Below are positions 34,981-43,980 of a stretch of DNA of 64,000 bases, one piece after another; within the stretch, counting starts at the first letter, position 1; the number at the start of each line of letters is the position of its first letter. A program made the translations under genes and the position numbers. Under the pieces are notes generated by a model that was given only the letters and a program-made list of their open reading frames with translations, did not search any database and was not told the origin of the DNA. The stretch comes from Winogradskyella aurantiaca. GTDB taxonomy: Bacteria > Bacteroidota > Bacteroidia > Flavobacteriales > Flavobacteriaceae. Location: positions 1 through 64,000 of the forward strand of contig NZ_QKTV01000007.1 in assembly GCF_003362725.1 (NCBI RefSeq), read 5' to 3'.

Positions 34981-35427
34981 TTAATCGTGCTTTTCGTCAT
35001 CAAAAACCTGGATGGTAACATTTTTTTGAACAAGGTCTGTAAACTTACCTCTGTAACGTGTTGCTTTTACTAAATGGTTATCTATCCAATGGTAGTTGCC
35101 ACCTCTTGGCTTACCCATTAATAAGCTATGAAATTTAAATCCATGCTCGTTAAGCCAATTGGTAGTGACCTCTCTATGATCCTCTGTTCTTGATGTAAAA
35201 AAACAAATCATATGCCCTTCATCATACCATTTATTACAGGTAATTCTTGCATCTTCATATGGCAGACAAGTCGCCATTCTCTCTGGCTCCTCATTTGGGA
35301 CATCTTCGGTTATGGTACCATCTATGTCAATAAGATAATTTTTAACGCCATCAGGTAAGACTGGGCTTACCTTCTCTCCTGCTTCAACTTTGTCGTGTAA
35401 AAATTGATCCGCTTCTTCTCGTTTCAT
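34981..35427 (-). CDS. HAD-superfamily phosphatase-like protein
   Basis: 148 aa. HAD motif I DIDGTI (Asp34, Asp36), motif II FFTSR, and motif III/IV MGKPRGGNYHWIDN with Lys and Asp. No cap domain, so the active site is open, fitting a small phosphatase or nucleotidase acting on a macromolecule or phosphosugar. Databases sometimes label such proteins phosphoheptose isomerase, which the motifs do not support. Encoded between the two Fe-S proteins in a tight leftward array; the reason for this pairing is unknown. Confidence 0.8.
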   Translation of the reverse strand: MKREEADQFLHDKVEAGEKVSPVLPDGVKNYLIDIDGTITEDVPNEEPERMATCLPYEDARITCNKWYDEGHMICFFTSRTEDHREVTTNWLNEHGFKFHSLLMGKPRGGNYHWIDNHLVKATRYRGKFTDLVQKNVTIQVFDDEKHD

Positions 35428-35469
35428 GATTTGGTTTTGTTTAAACTGATTTAGTAAGTTTTAAGTTCT

Positions 35470-36786
35470 TTATTTTTCGTTAGCCCAGTTCAGACGATCC
35501 ATCTGATTATATGGCCAGGGCGCACCATTATTTTCTATGTTAGTCATCATGTTATTAAGTTCCATAGGAGCAGCACTCTGTTCCATAACCAAATAGCGTC
35601 TCATTTCCATGATAATGGATAGTGGATCAATACTAACAGGACAGGCCTCAACACAAGCATTACAACTTGTGCAAGCCCATAATTCTTCGTGTGAAACATA
35701 ATCACCTAAAAGTTGTTTGCCATCATCCACAAATTCACCCTTGTTTGAATCAAGGATTTTGCCTACCTCTTCCAATCGATCTCTAGTATCCATCATGATT
35801 TTACGAGGTGATAATTTTTTACCAGTTTGATTTGCCGGACACTCACTAGTACAGCGACCACACTCTGTACAGGTATAGGCATTTAATAATTGAATACTAT
35901 TTAAATCCATAACATCGCTGGCCCCAAATTTCTCTGGTTCATCTTCATTGTCATCTACCGATGCTGCAAAGGGGTCAGCATTTGGATCCATCATCATCAT
36001 AACCTCCTTGGTTACGGCTTCCAAGTTATTAAACTCACCTTTGGGCTTCAGCCTTCCGTAATAGGTGTTTGGGAAGGCCAACAAAATGTGTAAGTGCTTT
36101 GAGAAATACAGATAGTTGAGAAAAATAAGAATTCCTATAATATGCAACCACCAGGCAGAACGTTCAATTATATGAAGCGTATTTTCATCAACTCCCGAGA
36201 ACCATCCCGCTATATACTGAGAAACAACATTTCCAGATCCTAATTCTTGAAAGGCCATATCGGTAGCATTCATTGTAAGGAATAAACACATTAGCACAAC
36301 CTCGAAATATAAGATGATGTTACCATCATTTTTTGGCCATCCGGTCATTTCAGCACTTAAAAATCGTTTAAGCTTAATTGCGTTTCTCCTTAACCAAAAG
36401 AACACTACTGCAACCAAGACCAGGACTGCTAGAATTTCGAAAGATCCAATTAAAAAGCCATAAACTGCAGGGCCTAATGGTTCTAAAAACATTCTGTGGG
36501 TTCCAAACAAGCCGTCCAAGATTATTTCAAGGACCTCGATGTTAATAATAACAAACCCTACATAAACAACAATGTGCAGTAAACCAGCAATAGGCCTTAC
36601 CACCATCTTACTTTGTCCAAGGGCAATTTTTGCCATATTTTTCCAACGTTGGGCTTTATTGTCGCTAGCATCAACCTTTTTCCCTAGTCTAATATTTCTA
36701 ATGAGGCGCTGTACATTTCTAGCAAAAACCCCTATTCCTAAAACAAGAATAACGGCAAAGATTAAGTTGGGTAAATAGTTCATCAT
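35470..36786 (-). CDS. Membrane-bound 4Fe-4S oxidoreductase (HdrC/DsrMK-like)
   Basis: 438 aa, starting with two Met codons. Five or six transmembrane helices in residues 1-250 with conserved His in a NarI-like heme b arrangement (RPIAGLLHIVVYVGF, RSAWWLHIIGILIFL). Two ferredoxin motifs follow: CTECGRCTSECP (about 307-318) and CTSCNACVEACP (about 373-384). The downstream CCG-domain protein completes the set typical of HdrBC, DsrMK or QmoC-type quinone-linked complexes. Likely moves electrons between quinone and an unidentified cytoplasmic partner. Conserved next to the MCE gene in flavobacteria as far as I recall; the MCE gene starts 6 nt upstream of this start codon in the same direction. 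Confidence 0.88.
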   Translation of the reverse strand: MMNYLPNLIFAVILVLGIGVFARNVQRLIRNIRLGKKVDASDNKAQRWKNMAKIALGQSKMVVRPIAGLLHIVVYVGFVIINIEVLEIILDGLFGTHRMFLEPLGPAVYGFLIGSFEILAVLVLVAVVFFWLRRNAIKLKRFLSAEMTGWPKNDGNIILYFEVVLMCLFLTMNATDMAFQELGSGNVVSQYIAGWFSGVDENTLHIIERSAWWLHIIGILIFLNYLYFSKHLHILLAFPNTYYGRLKPKGEFNNLEAVTKEVMMMMDPNADPFAASVDDNEDEPEKFGASDVMDLNSIQLLNAYTCTECGRCTSECPANQTGKKLSPRKIMMDTRDRLEEVGKILDSNKGEFVDDGKQLLGDYVSHEELWACTSCNACVEACPVSIDPLSIIMEMRRYLVMEQSAAPMELNNMMTNIENNGAPWPYNQMDRLNWANEK

Positions 36787-36792
36787 AGACGG

Positions 36793-37731
36793 TTACTGCT
36801 TTTGGTCTTCTTCAGGTTCATAAGGTATTTCTTTTTTAGATAACACGCGTGTATATCTTTTAGGATGAAGTTTTATATCTCGAAGTAGTTCTTCCATTTC
36901 CTTAGAAGCTGCTTCTAAATTAGAGTATAACGTATCATCATTAATTAACTTACCTAAAGAGCCTTCTCCTTGGTCTATTTTAGCTAATACAGAGTTGAGA
37001 GAATTTAATGTCGATTCAAAAGAAGCAATGGTGCTATTTAACTCCATTGCTTTGAGTTCTTCAGACAATTCAGCAATATTACCACTGGTAGTTTCAAAAT
37101 TATCTAGGATGCTTGCCACCTTGGCATCATTATCCTTGATCATTCCCTGAATGGAATATGATAAACTGCGATAGGACGCTAAAGTTCGATTAAGTTCTGC
37201 AATTGTAGCTTGTAAACCTTCATCAGTATCATCTTGAATCACTTTAGTGAGGTTAACCATCAAAGAATCGGCTGATCTTAGGGTACTATCTAAATTAGTT
37301 GATATTCCCGAAAAATTCTCCTTTAAAGACGTTATTAAACCTGGCTTTACTTCTGATTTAATAAAATCGCCTTTTTCAGCCAGGTCCCCATCATTCGTGT
37401 CAATAATCGCTAAGGCATTGCCCCCCATTAGTCCCGTTTCATATAATCTTACAACACTGTTTTTTGAAAATTCCAATCGTGGGTCTACAGAAAAATACAC
37501 AACGGTCTTACCAGTTTCGAAGTCATATTTGATTTCTTCAATTTTTCCAACGGCGTTACCCCTCACTGTAACTATTGATGAAGTGGAGAGAGCGTTGTAG
37601 TCAAATTCAGTGTAATAACTAACCGATTTATTAAATAAATCTTCGCCCTTTAAATAATTAAACAGATATATGAAGAAAACGATTCCAAATATGACAAGAA
37701 CCGCCGTTTTTACTTCTCTAGAGATTTTCAA
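36793..37731 (-). CDS. MlaD/MCE family protein
   Basis: 312 aa. N-terminal anchor helix (residues 7-27, AVLVIFGIVFFIYLFNYL), an MCE domain (about 36-118; VTVRGNAVGKIEEIKYDFETG is the conserved core), then long helical coiled-coil segments (150-290), typical of the periplasmic lipid-shuttle proteins of the Mla/Mce type. No permease or ATPase (MlaEF) is adjacent. Start: the only possible start in frame is the TTG at 37731; a stop lies six codons upstream. A TAATTTTG box on the minus strand 22 bp before it supports this. Encoded between the amidase and the Fe-S oxidoreductase. Confidence 0.88.
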   Translation of the reverse strand: MKISREVKTAVLVIFGIVFFIYLFNYLKGEDLFNKSVSYYTEFDYNALSTSSIVTVRGNAVGKIEEIKYDFETGKTVVYFSVDPRLEFSKNSVVRLYETGLMGGNALAIIDTNDGDLAEKGDFIKSEVKPGLITSLKENFSGISTNLDSTLRSADSLMVNLTKVIQDDTDEGLQATIAELNRTLASYRSLSYSIQGMIKDNDAKVASILDNFETTSGNIAELSEELKAMELNSTIASFESTLNSLNSVLAKIDQGEGSLGKLINDDTLYSNLEAASKEMEELLRDIKLHPKRYTRVLSKKEIPYEPEEDQKQ

Positions 37732-37753
37732 TATGATGTTCTTTGATTAAAAA

Positions 37754-37761
37754 CAAAATTA
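37754..37761 (-). promoter_or_regulatory. -7 element TAATTTTG for the MCE gene
   Basis: Reverse-strand exact TAnnTTTG, 22 bp before the TTG start at 37731, i.e. the same spacing as the ATG genes. It lies between the amidase stop and the MCE start, so MCE may be transcribed independently of the amidase. Confidence 0.55.
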
Positions 37762-37784
37762 GGAATAATTTGATTGTAAAAAAG

Positions 37785-38924
37785 TTAATTGGATTCTGAT
37801 TTTAAAACACTCTCTAAAGACACTAACTGCCCAGCTTTAAAGGCAACCACATACGCTGTTGAATAGCCTTTATCTCTCGCTTCGGCTTTAAGTCTCATGG
37901 CCTGATCATAGCTATTAGTATTTCCATAAAAATATTTATACAAATTTCCTGATCGCATTCTGCTTATGGGTCCTAAGCCCTTAAAATTGTATGGTTTTGT
38001 TTCTAACTTCTTAGAACTCGCGGCCAATTGAACCTTAAAGGAAACATCCGAAGCTATGGTAGGTTCTACTGTTTCAACATCATTTGGAGCAACATAGAAA
38101 GATTCGCCAACGTTTTCATCTAAAGTTCTTTTATAATCTATAATAGCATCCTTAATTGCTGTGGCCATTTTTGATTGCCCTTTTTTACTATTTAAAAAAG
38201 CCCCTTCAGATTTATTAGTTAAAAAACCAAGTTCAACTAAAACACTAGGCATGTAAGTATTATGCATAACCCATAAACTCGCCTGTTTAATTCCACGACT
38301 TTTACGTTTTAATCCTTTATTAAAATTATCTTCAATTTTTCGCGCAAGCTGTATACTTTGCTCTACATAGATTTCTTGTTCAATTCCAATAGCAATGGAC
38401 GATTCTGGGGAATTGGGATCAAACCCTCCATAATTTTTTTCATAGTTCTCCTCTAGAAAGATAACTTCATTTTCTTTTTTTGCTATGGCCATATTTCTGG
38501 CCGAATTAGTTACTCCCAATACAAATGTCTCTGTACCATAGGCTGATGAACTATGAGAATTACAATGGATAGATACAAACAAATCAGCATCCGCCTTATT
38601 AGCAATTTCAGCACGCTCAATAAGTTCCAAAAAATAATCCCCATCCCTAGTGTATATGACCTCAACATTAGGATCTTTAGACAACTCCTTTCCAACTGCT
38701 AAGGTTACTGCCAAAGCTATATTCTTTTCTTTGTAACCACTACCAGGCCTTCCGAGATTGCCTGGATCACCACCACCATGACCAGCATCTAATACCACTA
38801 CAAATTCACTTGAATCAGACTGGGCAACAGCCAGACTTGTTAAACCTATACTAAAGCTTAAACAAAAACACACTATTGATTTAAAATAGTACGTTATTAC
38901 AAAGGTTTTAGAGATGACAGGCAT
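37785..38924 (-). CDS. N-acetylmuramoyl-L-alanine amidase (Amidase_3, AmiC type)
   Basis: 379 aa from the ATG at 38924. Longer frames starting at a TTG (38996) or ATG (38990) overlap the lptD promoter, and the 38924 ATG begins a clean signal peptide that ends LAVAQ. Zinc motifs of Amidase_3: LDAGHGGGDPG, then ELIERAEIAN (the conserved Glu), VSIHCNSHSS and VELGFLTN. The last 80 residues (SFKVQLAASS ... AYVVAFKAGQ) look like a SPOR domain that targets denuded septal glycan. Splits the amide between MurNAc and L-Ala during daughter-cell separation, in the periplasm. Divergent from lptD. Confidence 0.92.
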   Translation of the reverse strand: MPVISKTFVITYYFKSIVCFCLSFSIGLTSLAVAQSDSSEFVVVLDAGHGGGDPGNLGRPGSGYKEKNIALAVTLAVGKELSKDPNVEVIYTRDGDYFLELIERAEIANKADADLFVSIHCNSHSSSAYGTETFVLGVTNSARNMAIAKKENEVIFLEENYEKNYGGFDPNSPESSIAIGIEQEIYVEQSIQLARKIEDNFNKGLKRKSRGIKQASLWVMHNTYMPSVLVELGFLTNKSEGAFLNSKKGQSKMATAIKDAIIDYKRTLDENVGESFYVAPNDVETVEPTIASDVSFKVQLAASSKKLETKPYNFKGLGPISRMRSGNLYKYFYGNTNSYDQAMRLKAEARDKGYSTAYVVAFKAGQLVSLESVLKSESN

Positions 38925-39007
38925 ATACCTTTTTAATGAAAAAACGACGAATGAAGATACTTGTTGTTTATGATTGAATAAAACGGCCATTGACAAAAAA
39001 ATAAATG

Positions 39008-39015
39008 TAATTTTG
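39008..39015 (+). promoter_or_regulatory. -7 element TAATTTTG upstream of lptD
   Basis: Exact TAnnTTTG match in the 140-bp gap between the amidase ATG (38924) and the proposed lptD start (39064). It would place the transcript start near 39020, downstream of the TTG at 38974, which argues against that codon as the lptD start. Confidence 0.5.
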
Positions 39016-39063
39016 GCGTTTCAAAAACCGAGCCATACATTTACAAAAATACATTTAAAAGGA

Positions 39064-41772
39064 TTGCTTACAAACAAGCTCAATATACTTTTTCTACTGA
39101 GTTTTACAGTGTTTATCAACACTTTCTCATGGGCTCAAGAACTGCCAAAACCAACTCCAAAAATTGAGGCAAAAGTAGAAAAGGATTCTACGGTTTTAAG
39201 TGGTGATTCTTTGGTAAAAACCTTAAGTCCTCCTAAAGAGATTGACTCCACACAACAAGATTCAATTGTAAAAAAAGAATTTCTTGATGGACCAGTAACA
39301 TACAAGGCTGAAGATTACACCTCAATTAATCAAAAAGAAGAAAAAATATACCTCTATAACAAGGCAGAAGTGTATTATCAGGATATGTCAATTAAATCTG
39401 GAGTTATTGTTATTGATTATGCCAATGATCTGGTTTACGCTGGAAGAATCAAGGATTCAACTGGTTACTCCCAAAATCCAGTATTTGTGCAGGGGCAGGA
39501 AGAAATATCACCTGATTCAATAATCTTCAACATGAAAACCCAAAAAGCGCTAGTTTACAATTCTAGAACTGAGAACTCGGGATTTAATATTGTTGCGCCG
39601 CTAACAAAAAAAGAAAATGACTCCGTCATATTTATGAAAAAAGGGCGTTTTACAACGGCTGAGAATCTGGATGATCCGGAATATCAGTTCGTGACCTCCA
39701 AGATTAAGGTTGTTCCTAATAAAAAGATTGTCGTTGGACCTACTTACATGGAAATTTATGGGGTACCTACTCCTATAGCACTGCCCTTTGCCTACTTCCC
39801 CCTGACCAAAAGTCGTTCATCAGGAATAATTTTTCCGACATTTGGTGAAGATGTAGCGAATGATCGTGGATATTTTTTACAGAACGGTGGGTACTATTTT
39901 GCCATTAATGATTATGTTGATCTTGCAGTCTTAGGAGATTACTATTCCAATGGAAGTTATGGCTTTAGATTACAAAGTAATTATGCCTCCAGATATAATT
40001 TTGCTGGAAATGTGGCTGTTAGGTATGAAAAACTAATTAATAGTGAAAGAGGATTTCCAGATTTTCAAGAAAGTGTCATTTATAATATAAGATGGTCTCA
40101 CAATCAAGACTCAAAAGCTAATCCAAGCTCTAGATTTTCAGCATCAGTTAACTTTGGTAGTAGTCAGTTCTTCAGGCAATCTATTAACCAAACGAACCAA
40201 TCTAATTTCTTAAACAACACCTTAGCCTCATCCATATCATATTCAAAATCGTTTCGCGGTGAGCCTCAGGTAAACCTGAATTTGTCTGCTACCCACTCCC
40301 AAAACACCAATACTGGTGCAATTGATTTGACGCTCCCAACTCTGCAAACCTCTGTTGGAAGAATGTTTCCATTTGAGCCTAAAAACGGCACTAAAAAAGG
40401 AGCTATACAAAACATCAACTTTCAATATAATAACAATGCCCGCTACAGTATCAGCACCAATGACTCTATTTTTGGAACATCCGAAATGTTCAAGGATGCT
40501 CGTACTGGCATGGAACATTTAATTCCAATCACCACTAACTGGAAAGTTCTCGAGCACTTAAGTATGTCAGCTTCTACTAACCTCAGAGAGGTGTGGACAT
40601 TAAACACAGTTGAACAATTCTATGATGAAGTGAATGACGAGGAAGTTGAAATTGACTTGAATGGATTTGATAGATTTTTTACTTACAATTTCGGTACAAG
40701 TTTAGGAACTACGCTTTATGGAATGTTTCCATTTGGTAAAGATGGTAAAGACACCAAAATAAAGGCCATTAGGCATGTCATGCGTCCTTCTATTAGTTAT
40801 ACTTATACACCAGGATTTGCCCAGTATTATGACACCTATTCTTTTGAAGATCCTAATGGTGACCTAATTGAACGTGAGTATACACGATTTGAAGGCAGTA
40901 TTTATGGTCAACCTAACAGAAATGTCTCAAGTTCTATTGGACTTTCACTTTCAAATACATTTGAAGCGAAAGTTAGAGACAAAGATTCTACCAAAACCGA
41001 ACCAAAAAAGGTAGTTATTTTAAACAACTTCAATTTTACGACCTCATATAATATTGCGGCAGATTCATTACGATGGGCTCCTTTAAGATTAACTGGTGGA
41101 ACCCAAGTGCTTAATAATAAAATGAATATCAATTTTGGAGCAATATTCGATCCCTATGCACTTGATAATAACAACCAACGGGTCAATACCTTTAATATTG
41201 ATAATGGTGGAAGTTTATTTAGACTGGTCGGAGCGAATTTGAATATGAGTTACTCTTTGAGTAATGAAACTTTTAAGGGCAATGAAGAATCTGGTCTTGA
41301 TGATGATGAACGAGACCGATCTGTAGGGGCCAATGGGCGAGCAGATGATTTATTTGGCAAGTCTATGGACTTTTCTGATAATAGCTTTAGTGAACGTGGA
41401 GAAAATGAGAGCGAAACTGATAATGACTTCTACAAATTTGAAATACCCTGGTCATTGCGTCTGCAATATGTGATTAACTATACCAATATTGCGCGAGAGA
41501 ATAGAATTTCATCACATTCATTAATGTTCTCTGGAGATATTGAATTATCCCCACGTTGGAGCTTCGGGTTTTCGTCCGGTTATGACTTTGCCAATGACGG
41601 GTTTACTTATACTCAGTTTAGATTTGGTAGGGATCTCTTAAGTTGGAGAATGGATTTTAGCTGGATTCCCTTCGGACAAAATTCATCATGGAATTTCTTT
41701 ATAGGAATAAAGTCCAATGTTCTTAAAGATCTTAAATATGAGCAACGAAGACAACCAGACCGACAATTATAA
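39064..41772 (+). CDS. lptD: LPS assembly outer-membrane protein LptD
   Basis: 902 aa if started at the TTG at 39064; the frame is open from 38974 (932 aa). I prefer 39064 because it begins right before the hydrophobic signal sequence (LLTNKLNILF... to SWAQ) and lies after the candidate promoter, but no ATG is in frame, so the exact start is uncertain. An N-terminal OstA-like jelly-roll region (about 80-250, EKIYLYNKAEVYYQDMSIKSG) is followed by a large beta-barrel (about 280-902) ending in YEQRRQPDRQL. Inserts lipopolysaccharide into the outer membrane. It is the Bacteroidota form, without obvious lptE nearby. ridA follows 11 nt later. Confidence 0.9.
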   Translation: MLTNKLNILFLLSFTVFINTFSWAQELPKPTPKIEAKVEKDSTVLSGDSLVKTLSPPKEIDSTQQDSIVKKEFLDGPVTYKAEDYTSINQKEEKIYLYNKAEVYYQDMSIKSGVIVIDYANDLVYAGRIKDSTGYSQNPVFVQGQEEISPDSIIFNMKTQKALVYNSRTENSGFNIVAPLTKKENDSVIFMKKGRFTTAENLDDPEYQFVTSKIKVVPNKKIVVGPTYMEIYGVPTPIALPFAYFPLTKSRSSGIIFPTFGEDVANDRGYFLQNGGYYFAINDYVDLAVLGDYYSNGSYGFRLQSNYASRYNFAGNVAVRYEKLINSERGFPDFQESVIYNIRWSHNQDSKANPSSRFSASVNFGSSQFFRQSINQTNQSNFLNNTLASSISYSKSFRGEPQVNLNLSATHSQNTNTGAIDLTLPTLQTSVGRMFPFEPKNGTKKGAIQNINFQYNNNARYSISTNDSIFGTSEMFKDARTGMEHLIPITTNWKVLEHLSMSASTNLREVWTLNTVEQFYDEVNDEEVEIDLNGFDRFFTYNFGTSLGTTLYGMFPFGKDGKDTKIKAIRHVMRPSISYTYTPGFAQYYDTYSFEDPNGDLIEREYTRFEGSIYGQPNRNVSSSIGLSLSNTFEAKVRDKDSTKTEPKKVVILNNFNFTTSYNIAADSLRWAPLRLTGGTQVLNNKMNINFGAIFDPYALDNNNQRVNTFNIDNGGSLFRLVGANLNMSYSLSNETFKGNEESGLDDDERDRSVGANGRADDLFGKSMDFSDNSFSERGENESETDNDFYKFEIPWSLRLQYVINYTNIARENRISSHSLMFSGDIELSPRWSFGFSSGYDFANDGFTYTQFRFGRDLLSWRMDFSWIPFGQNSSWNFFIGIKSNVLKDLKYEQRRQPDRQL

Positions 41773-41783
41773 AAACGAATACC

Positions 41784-42167
41784 ATGTCTAAAACCATTAT
41801 TAAAACAGATAAAGCCCCTGCTCCCATTGGACCTTATAACCAAGCTATCCTTTCTGGCAATACCCTATATACATCTGGTCAAATAGCCTTAGATCCGACT
41901 TCAGGTGAACTTGTATTAGATAGTATTGAAGCCGAAACAACACAGGTTATGGAAAACATGAAACAGGTTTTAAATGCGGCTGACATGACTTTTGAAAATG
42001 TAGTAAAAACAAGCATTTTTGTAAGTGATATGGCCAACTTCTCAAAAATAAATAGCATTTACGCAACTTACTTTAATGAGGAAACGGCTCCTGCAAGAGA
42101 AACAGTTGAAGTGGCAAACCTACCCAAGTATGTCAATGTTGAAATAAGTATGATTGCTATTAAGTAG
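41784..42167 (+). CDS. ridA: RidA family reactive intermediate deaminase
   Basis: 127 aa. YjgF/YER057c/UK114 fold with the entire signature: the N-terminal PAPIGPYNQAI, LYTSGQI, and the C-terminal APARETVEVANLPK in which the conserved Arg binds the carboxylate of 2-aminoacrylate-type intermediates, followed by VEISMIAIK. Hydrolyses reactive enamines/imines from PLP enzymes, cytoplasmic. 11 nt after lptD and likely translated from the same message. Ends 21 bp before a convergent gene. Confidence 0.95.
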   Translation: MSKTIIKTDKAPAPIGPYNQAILSGNTLYTSGQIALDPTSGELVLDSIEAETTQVMENMKQVLNAADMTFENVVKTSIFVSDMANFSKINSIYATYFNEETAPARETVEVANLPKYVNVEISMIAIK

Positions 42168-42188
42168 CATGCACCATTACAAGAGCAA

Positions 42189-42851
42189 TTAATTAGTGCT
42201 TCTTGTGATTCTTCGGTTTCTATTAGCTTCCTGCTGAAGTTCATCAAATAATTCCATAATAAAAACCCAGCAAACCGTATCAAATTGATGAGTATTATAA
42301 AACTCTGAATCAATATCAAAAGGCTTAATAGATATGCCTTTAAAGACTGAGCCTCTTGTGTCAAAACTAATAACTTGTTGACCGTTAAAGTAGACCAGCT
42401 CATTGGTTTCAACTGAACCAAAGCCTACTTTAGCCTTATATTCATAATCATAGGGGAGATTAAAAAAATCGACCTTGCTATCAATCTTAACGCTCATACC
42501 ATTAAGGCGAGGTTGTAGGTTAATGAGTCCTCTTTCCTTATTAGAATTTTGAATATGTATTTCAAAATTATCTCTGTTTGTTATTGGAACAAGTGTATAG
42601 ATGAGATTTCCTTCCAGATCGAATATTTTAACACTCTTAACGTTTGAACTTTTGTTATTAAAACGATCATAAAGCGCCACTATTTGATTGTTATCATCCA
42701 GCACTTGAAGTAATTGGTTTTCGACAAAGGCGACTTTGTCAATTCTGAGTGCTACATATTTGGAATCTCTAGGATTCTGTTGACCAAAGGACAATAAAAC
42801 AAAGCTTAAGGCTAAAGCAGATAGTGTGAATTTAGTATAGGGGAATTTCAT
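42189..42851 (-). CDS. Secreted hypothetical protein
   Basis: 220 aa from the ATG at 42851 (a TTG six codons upstream would spoil the signal peptide). Signal peptide KFTLSALALSFVLLSFGQ. The mature part has a repeated beta character (KYVALRIDKVAF ... DLEGNLIYTLVP) with motif DNFEIHIQNSNKERG, consistent with a beta-sandwich, and ends with a basic RNRRITRST tail. No named family is recognised. Converges on ridA and precedes nothing in the same direction except GH16 (42912-43766) upstream with a 60-bp gap. Confidence 0.7.
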   Translation of the reverse strand: MKFPYTKFTLSALALSFVLLSFGQQNPRDSKYVALRIDKVAFVENQLLQVLDDNNQIVALYDRFNNKSSNVKSVKIFDLEGNLIYTLVPITNRDNFEIHIQNSNKERGLINLQPRLNGMSVKIDSKVDFFNLPYDYEYKAKVGFGSVETNELVYFNGQQVISFDTRGSVFKGISIKPFDIDSEFYNTHQFDTVCWVFIMELFDELQQEANRNRRITRSTN

Positions 42852-42911
42852 ATAAATGGTGTTTTGCAATCTACATCAAGTTCCATACCAAAAATCAGAA
42901 TGTAATAAGCT

Positions 42912-43766
42912 TTATTTTCTGTATTCGTGCTTGACCCAGTCCACTTCCATAACCCATTCCCCGTTCATTGGCGAATCGGTGATTTTAGCGTAGTTTAAAA
43001 TTGCAAACATGGGTTCCGGGTAATTATCACCTTCACCAATATTTCTATATATCTCTTTACCGTCCAAACGATAAACTAAATCGCTACCCTCCCATTCCAC
43101 GGAATATTCATGGAAATCGTTAAGGGTAGCAGGGAAGTCTTTTCTATGGGTCCACCAATCGCCTTTATCACATTCGCCCAAACTCTTTATGGCCCCAGTA
43201 GTAAACCTATCTTTAAGGTGATCCCCATGATGTTCAAATATATCTATCTCACCCGAACCTGTTAAGGGCCAGCAAACACTCTCATTGGCCTCTTGAACAG
43301 GCGGTTCATTATTCTGAGCCCCTAATAGCCACCAGGCGGGAAACATACTGGCCTCACCATTACTTGACAGTTTAAGGCGTGCCGTCCATTTACCTTTTAT
43401 AAATTCCTTTTTGTTTTTAGAGCAAATTCTTCCCGCGACGTATTCTGTGTCGGGATGTTGATTTCCGTGTTTATCAAGGTTACTACAAGGCTGTTTCTCA
43501 CCAAGATTAACCACCTTTAACTTTAAAGTGCCATTGCTCACCTCTCGCGTCCCAAATTGATTATCGGGAACATAACAATGGGTCTCATTATTCACCCAAA
43601 GTAATTGGTCTTGCCAATTATCTGCATTAAAGGATTCAAACTCATCAATAAAATCGATTTCCCAAGTATCGTTTGAAGTTTCAGACATACTGTTTTTATT
43701 TTGTTTACAAGCAATTAGTAATAAGCCAATTAATATTGGAAATGTAGTTTTAAATAGATACTTCAT
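42912..43766 (-). CDS. Glycoside hydrolase family 16 lipoprotein (beta-glucanase/laminarinase-like)
   Basis: 284 aa. Lipobox LLIAC with Cys20, so a membrane-anchored lipoprotein. GH16 jelly-roll from residue 35: the active-site motif ExDxxE is GEIDIFE with Glu173, Asp175 and Glu178 (nucleophile and acid/base), followed by HHG; conserved aromatics FPAWWLL and WEGSDLVYRLDGKE line the cleft. Cleaves internal beta-1,3/1,4 glucans such as laminarin or lichenan, or agar-type galactans. No SusCD pair or other CAZyme is adjacent, so it is a standalone enzyme here. Confidence 0.9.
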   Translation of the reverse strand: MKYLFKTTFPILIGLLLIACKQNKNSMSETSNDTWEIDFIDEFESFNADNWQDQLLWVNNETHCYVPDNQFGTREVSNGTLKLKVVNLGEKQPCSNLDKHGNQHPDTEYVAGRICSKNKKEFIKGKWTARLKLSSNGEASMFPAWWLLGAQNNEPPVQEANESVCWPLTGSGEIDIFEHHGDHLKDRFTTGAIKSLGECDKGDWWTHRKDFPATLNDFHEYSVEWEGSDLVYRLDGKEIYRNIGEGDNYPEPMFAILNYAKITDSPMNGEWVMEVDWVKHEYRK

Positions 43767-43932
43767 GATATTTTTTGTGTTTTTAAGCCCGTCACTTTAT
43801 TATTATAAGATGTTGAGGATAATTTAGTAAGAAGCATTTTGAGATACACACAGATTGTTAACATACCCTCTAATTTATGGATTTGAGAATAATTATTATA
43901 ATTGAATATAAGTTTTAAAGTGAAGAAATTCC

Positions 43933-43956
43933 AATTCTATTAAGCTTTCTAGAATT
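43933..43956. promoter_or_regulatory. Palindrome AATTCTA-N10-TAGAATT
   Basis: Perfect 7-bp arms (43933-43939, 43950-43956) separated by one helical turn, in the divergent region between GH16 (starts 43766) and the TIGR02757 gene (starts 43981). A plausible regulator site; chance is not excluded. Confidence 0.3.
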
Positions 43957-43980
43957 AGTAAATTAGCGCTTTAAAATCAA

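Noticed and set aside
38974-38996. Overlapping divergent starts of the amidase and lptD frames
   Set aside because: Both are TTG codons at the ends of over-extended frames; later starts give signal peptides and leave room for promoters.
42178-42204. Short imperfect hairpin between ridA and the 42189 gene
   Set aside because: Stem with a bulge, no T tract, and overlaps the stop codon; too weak to call a terminator.
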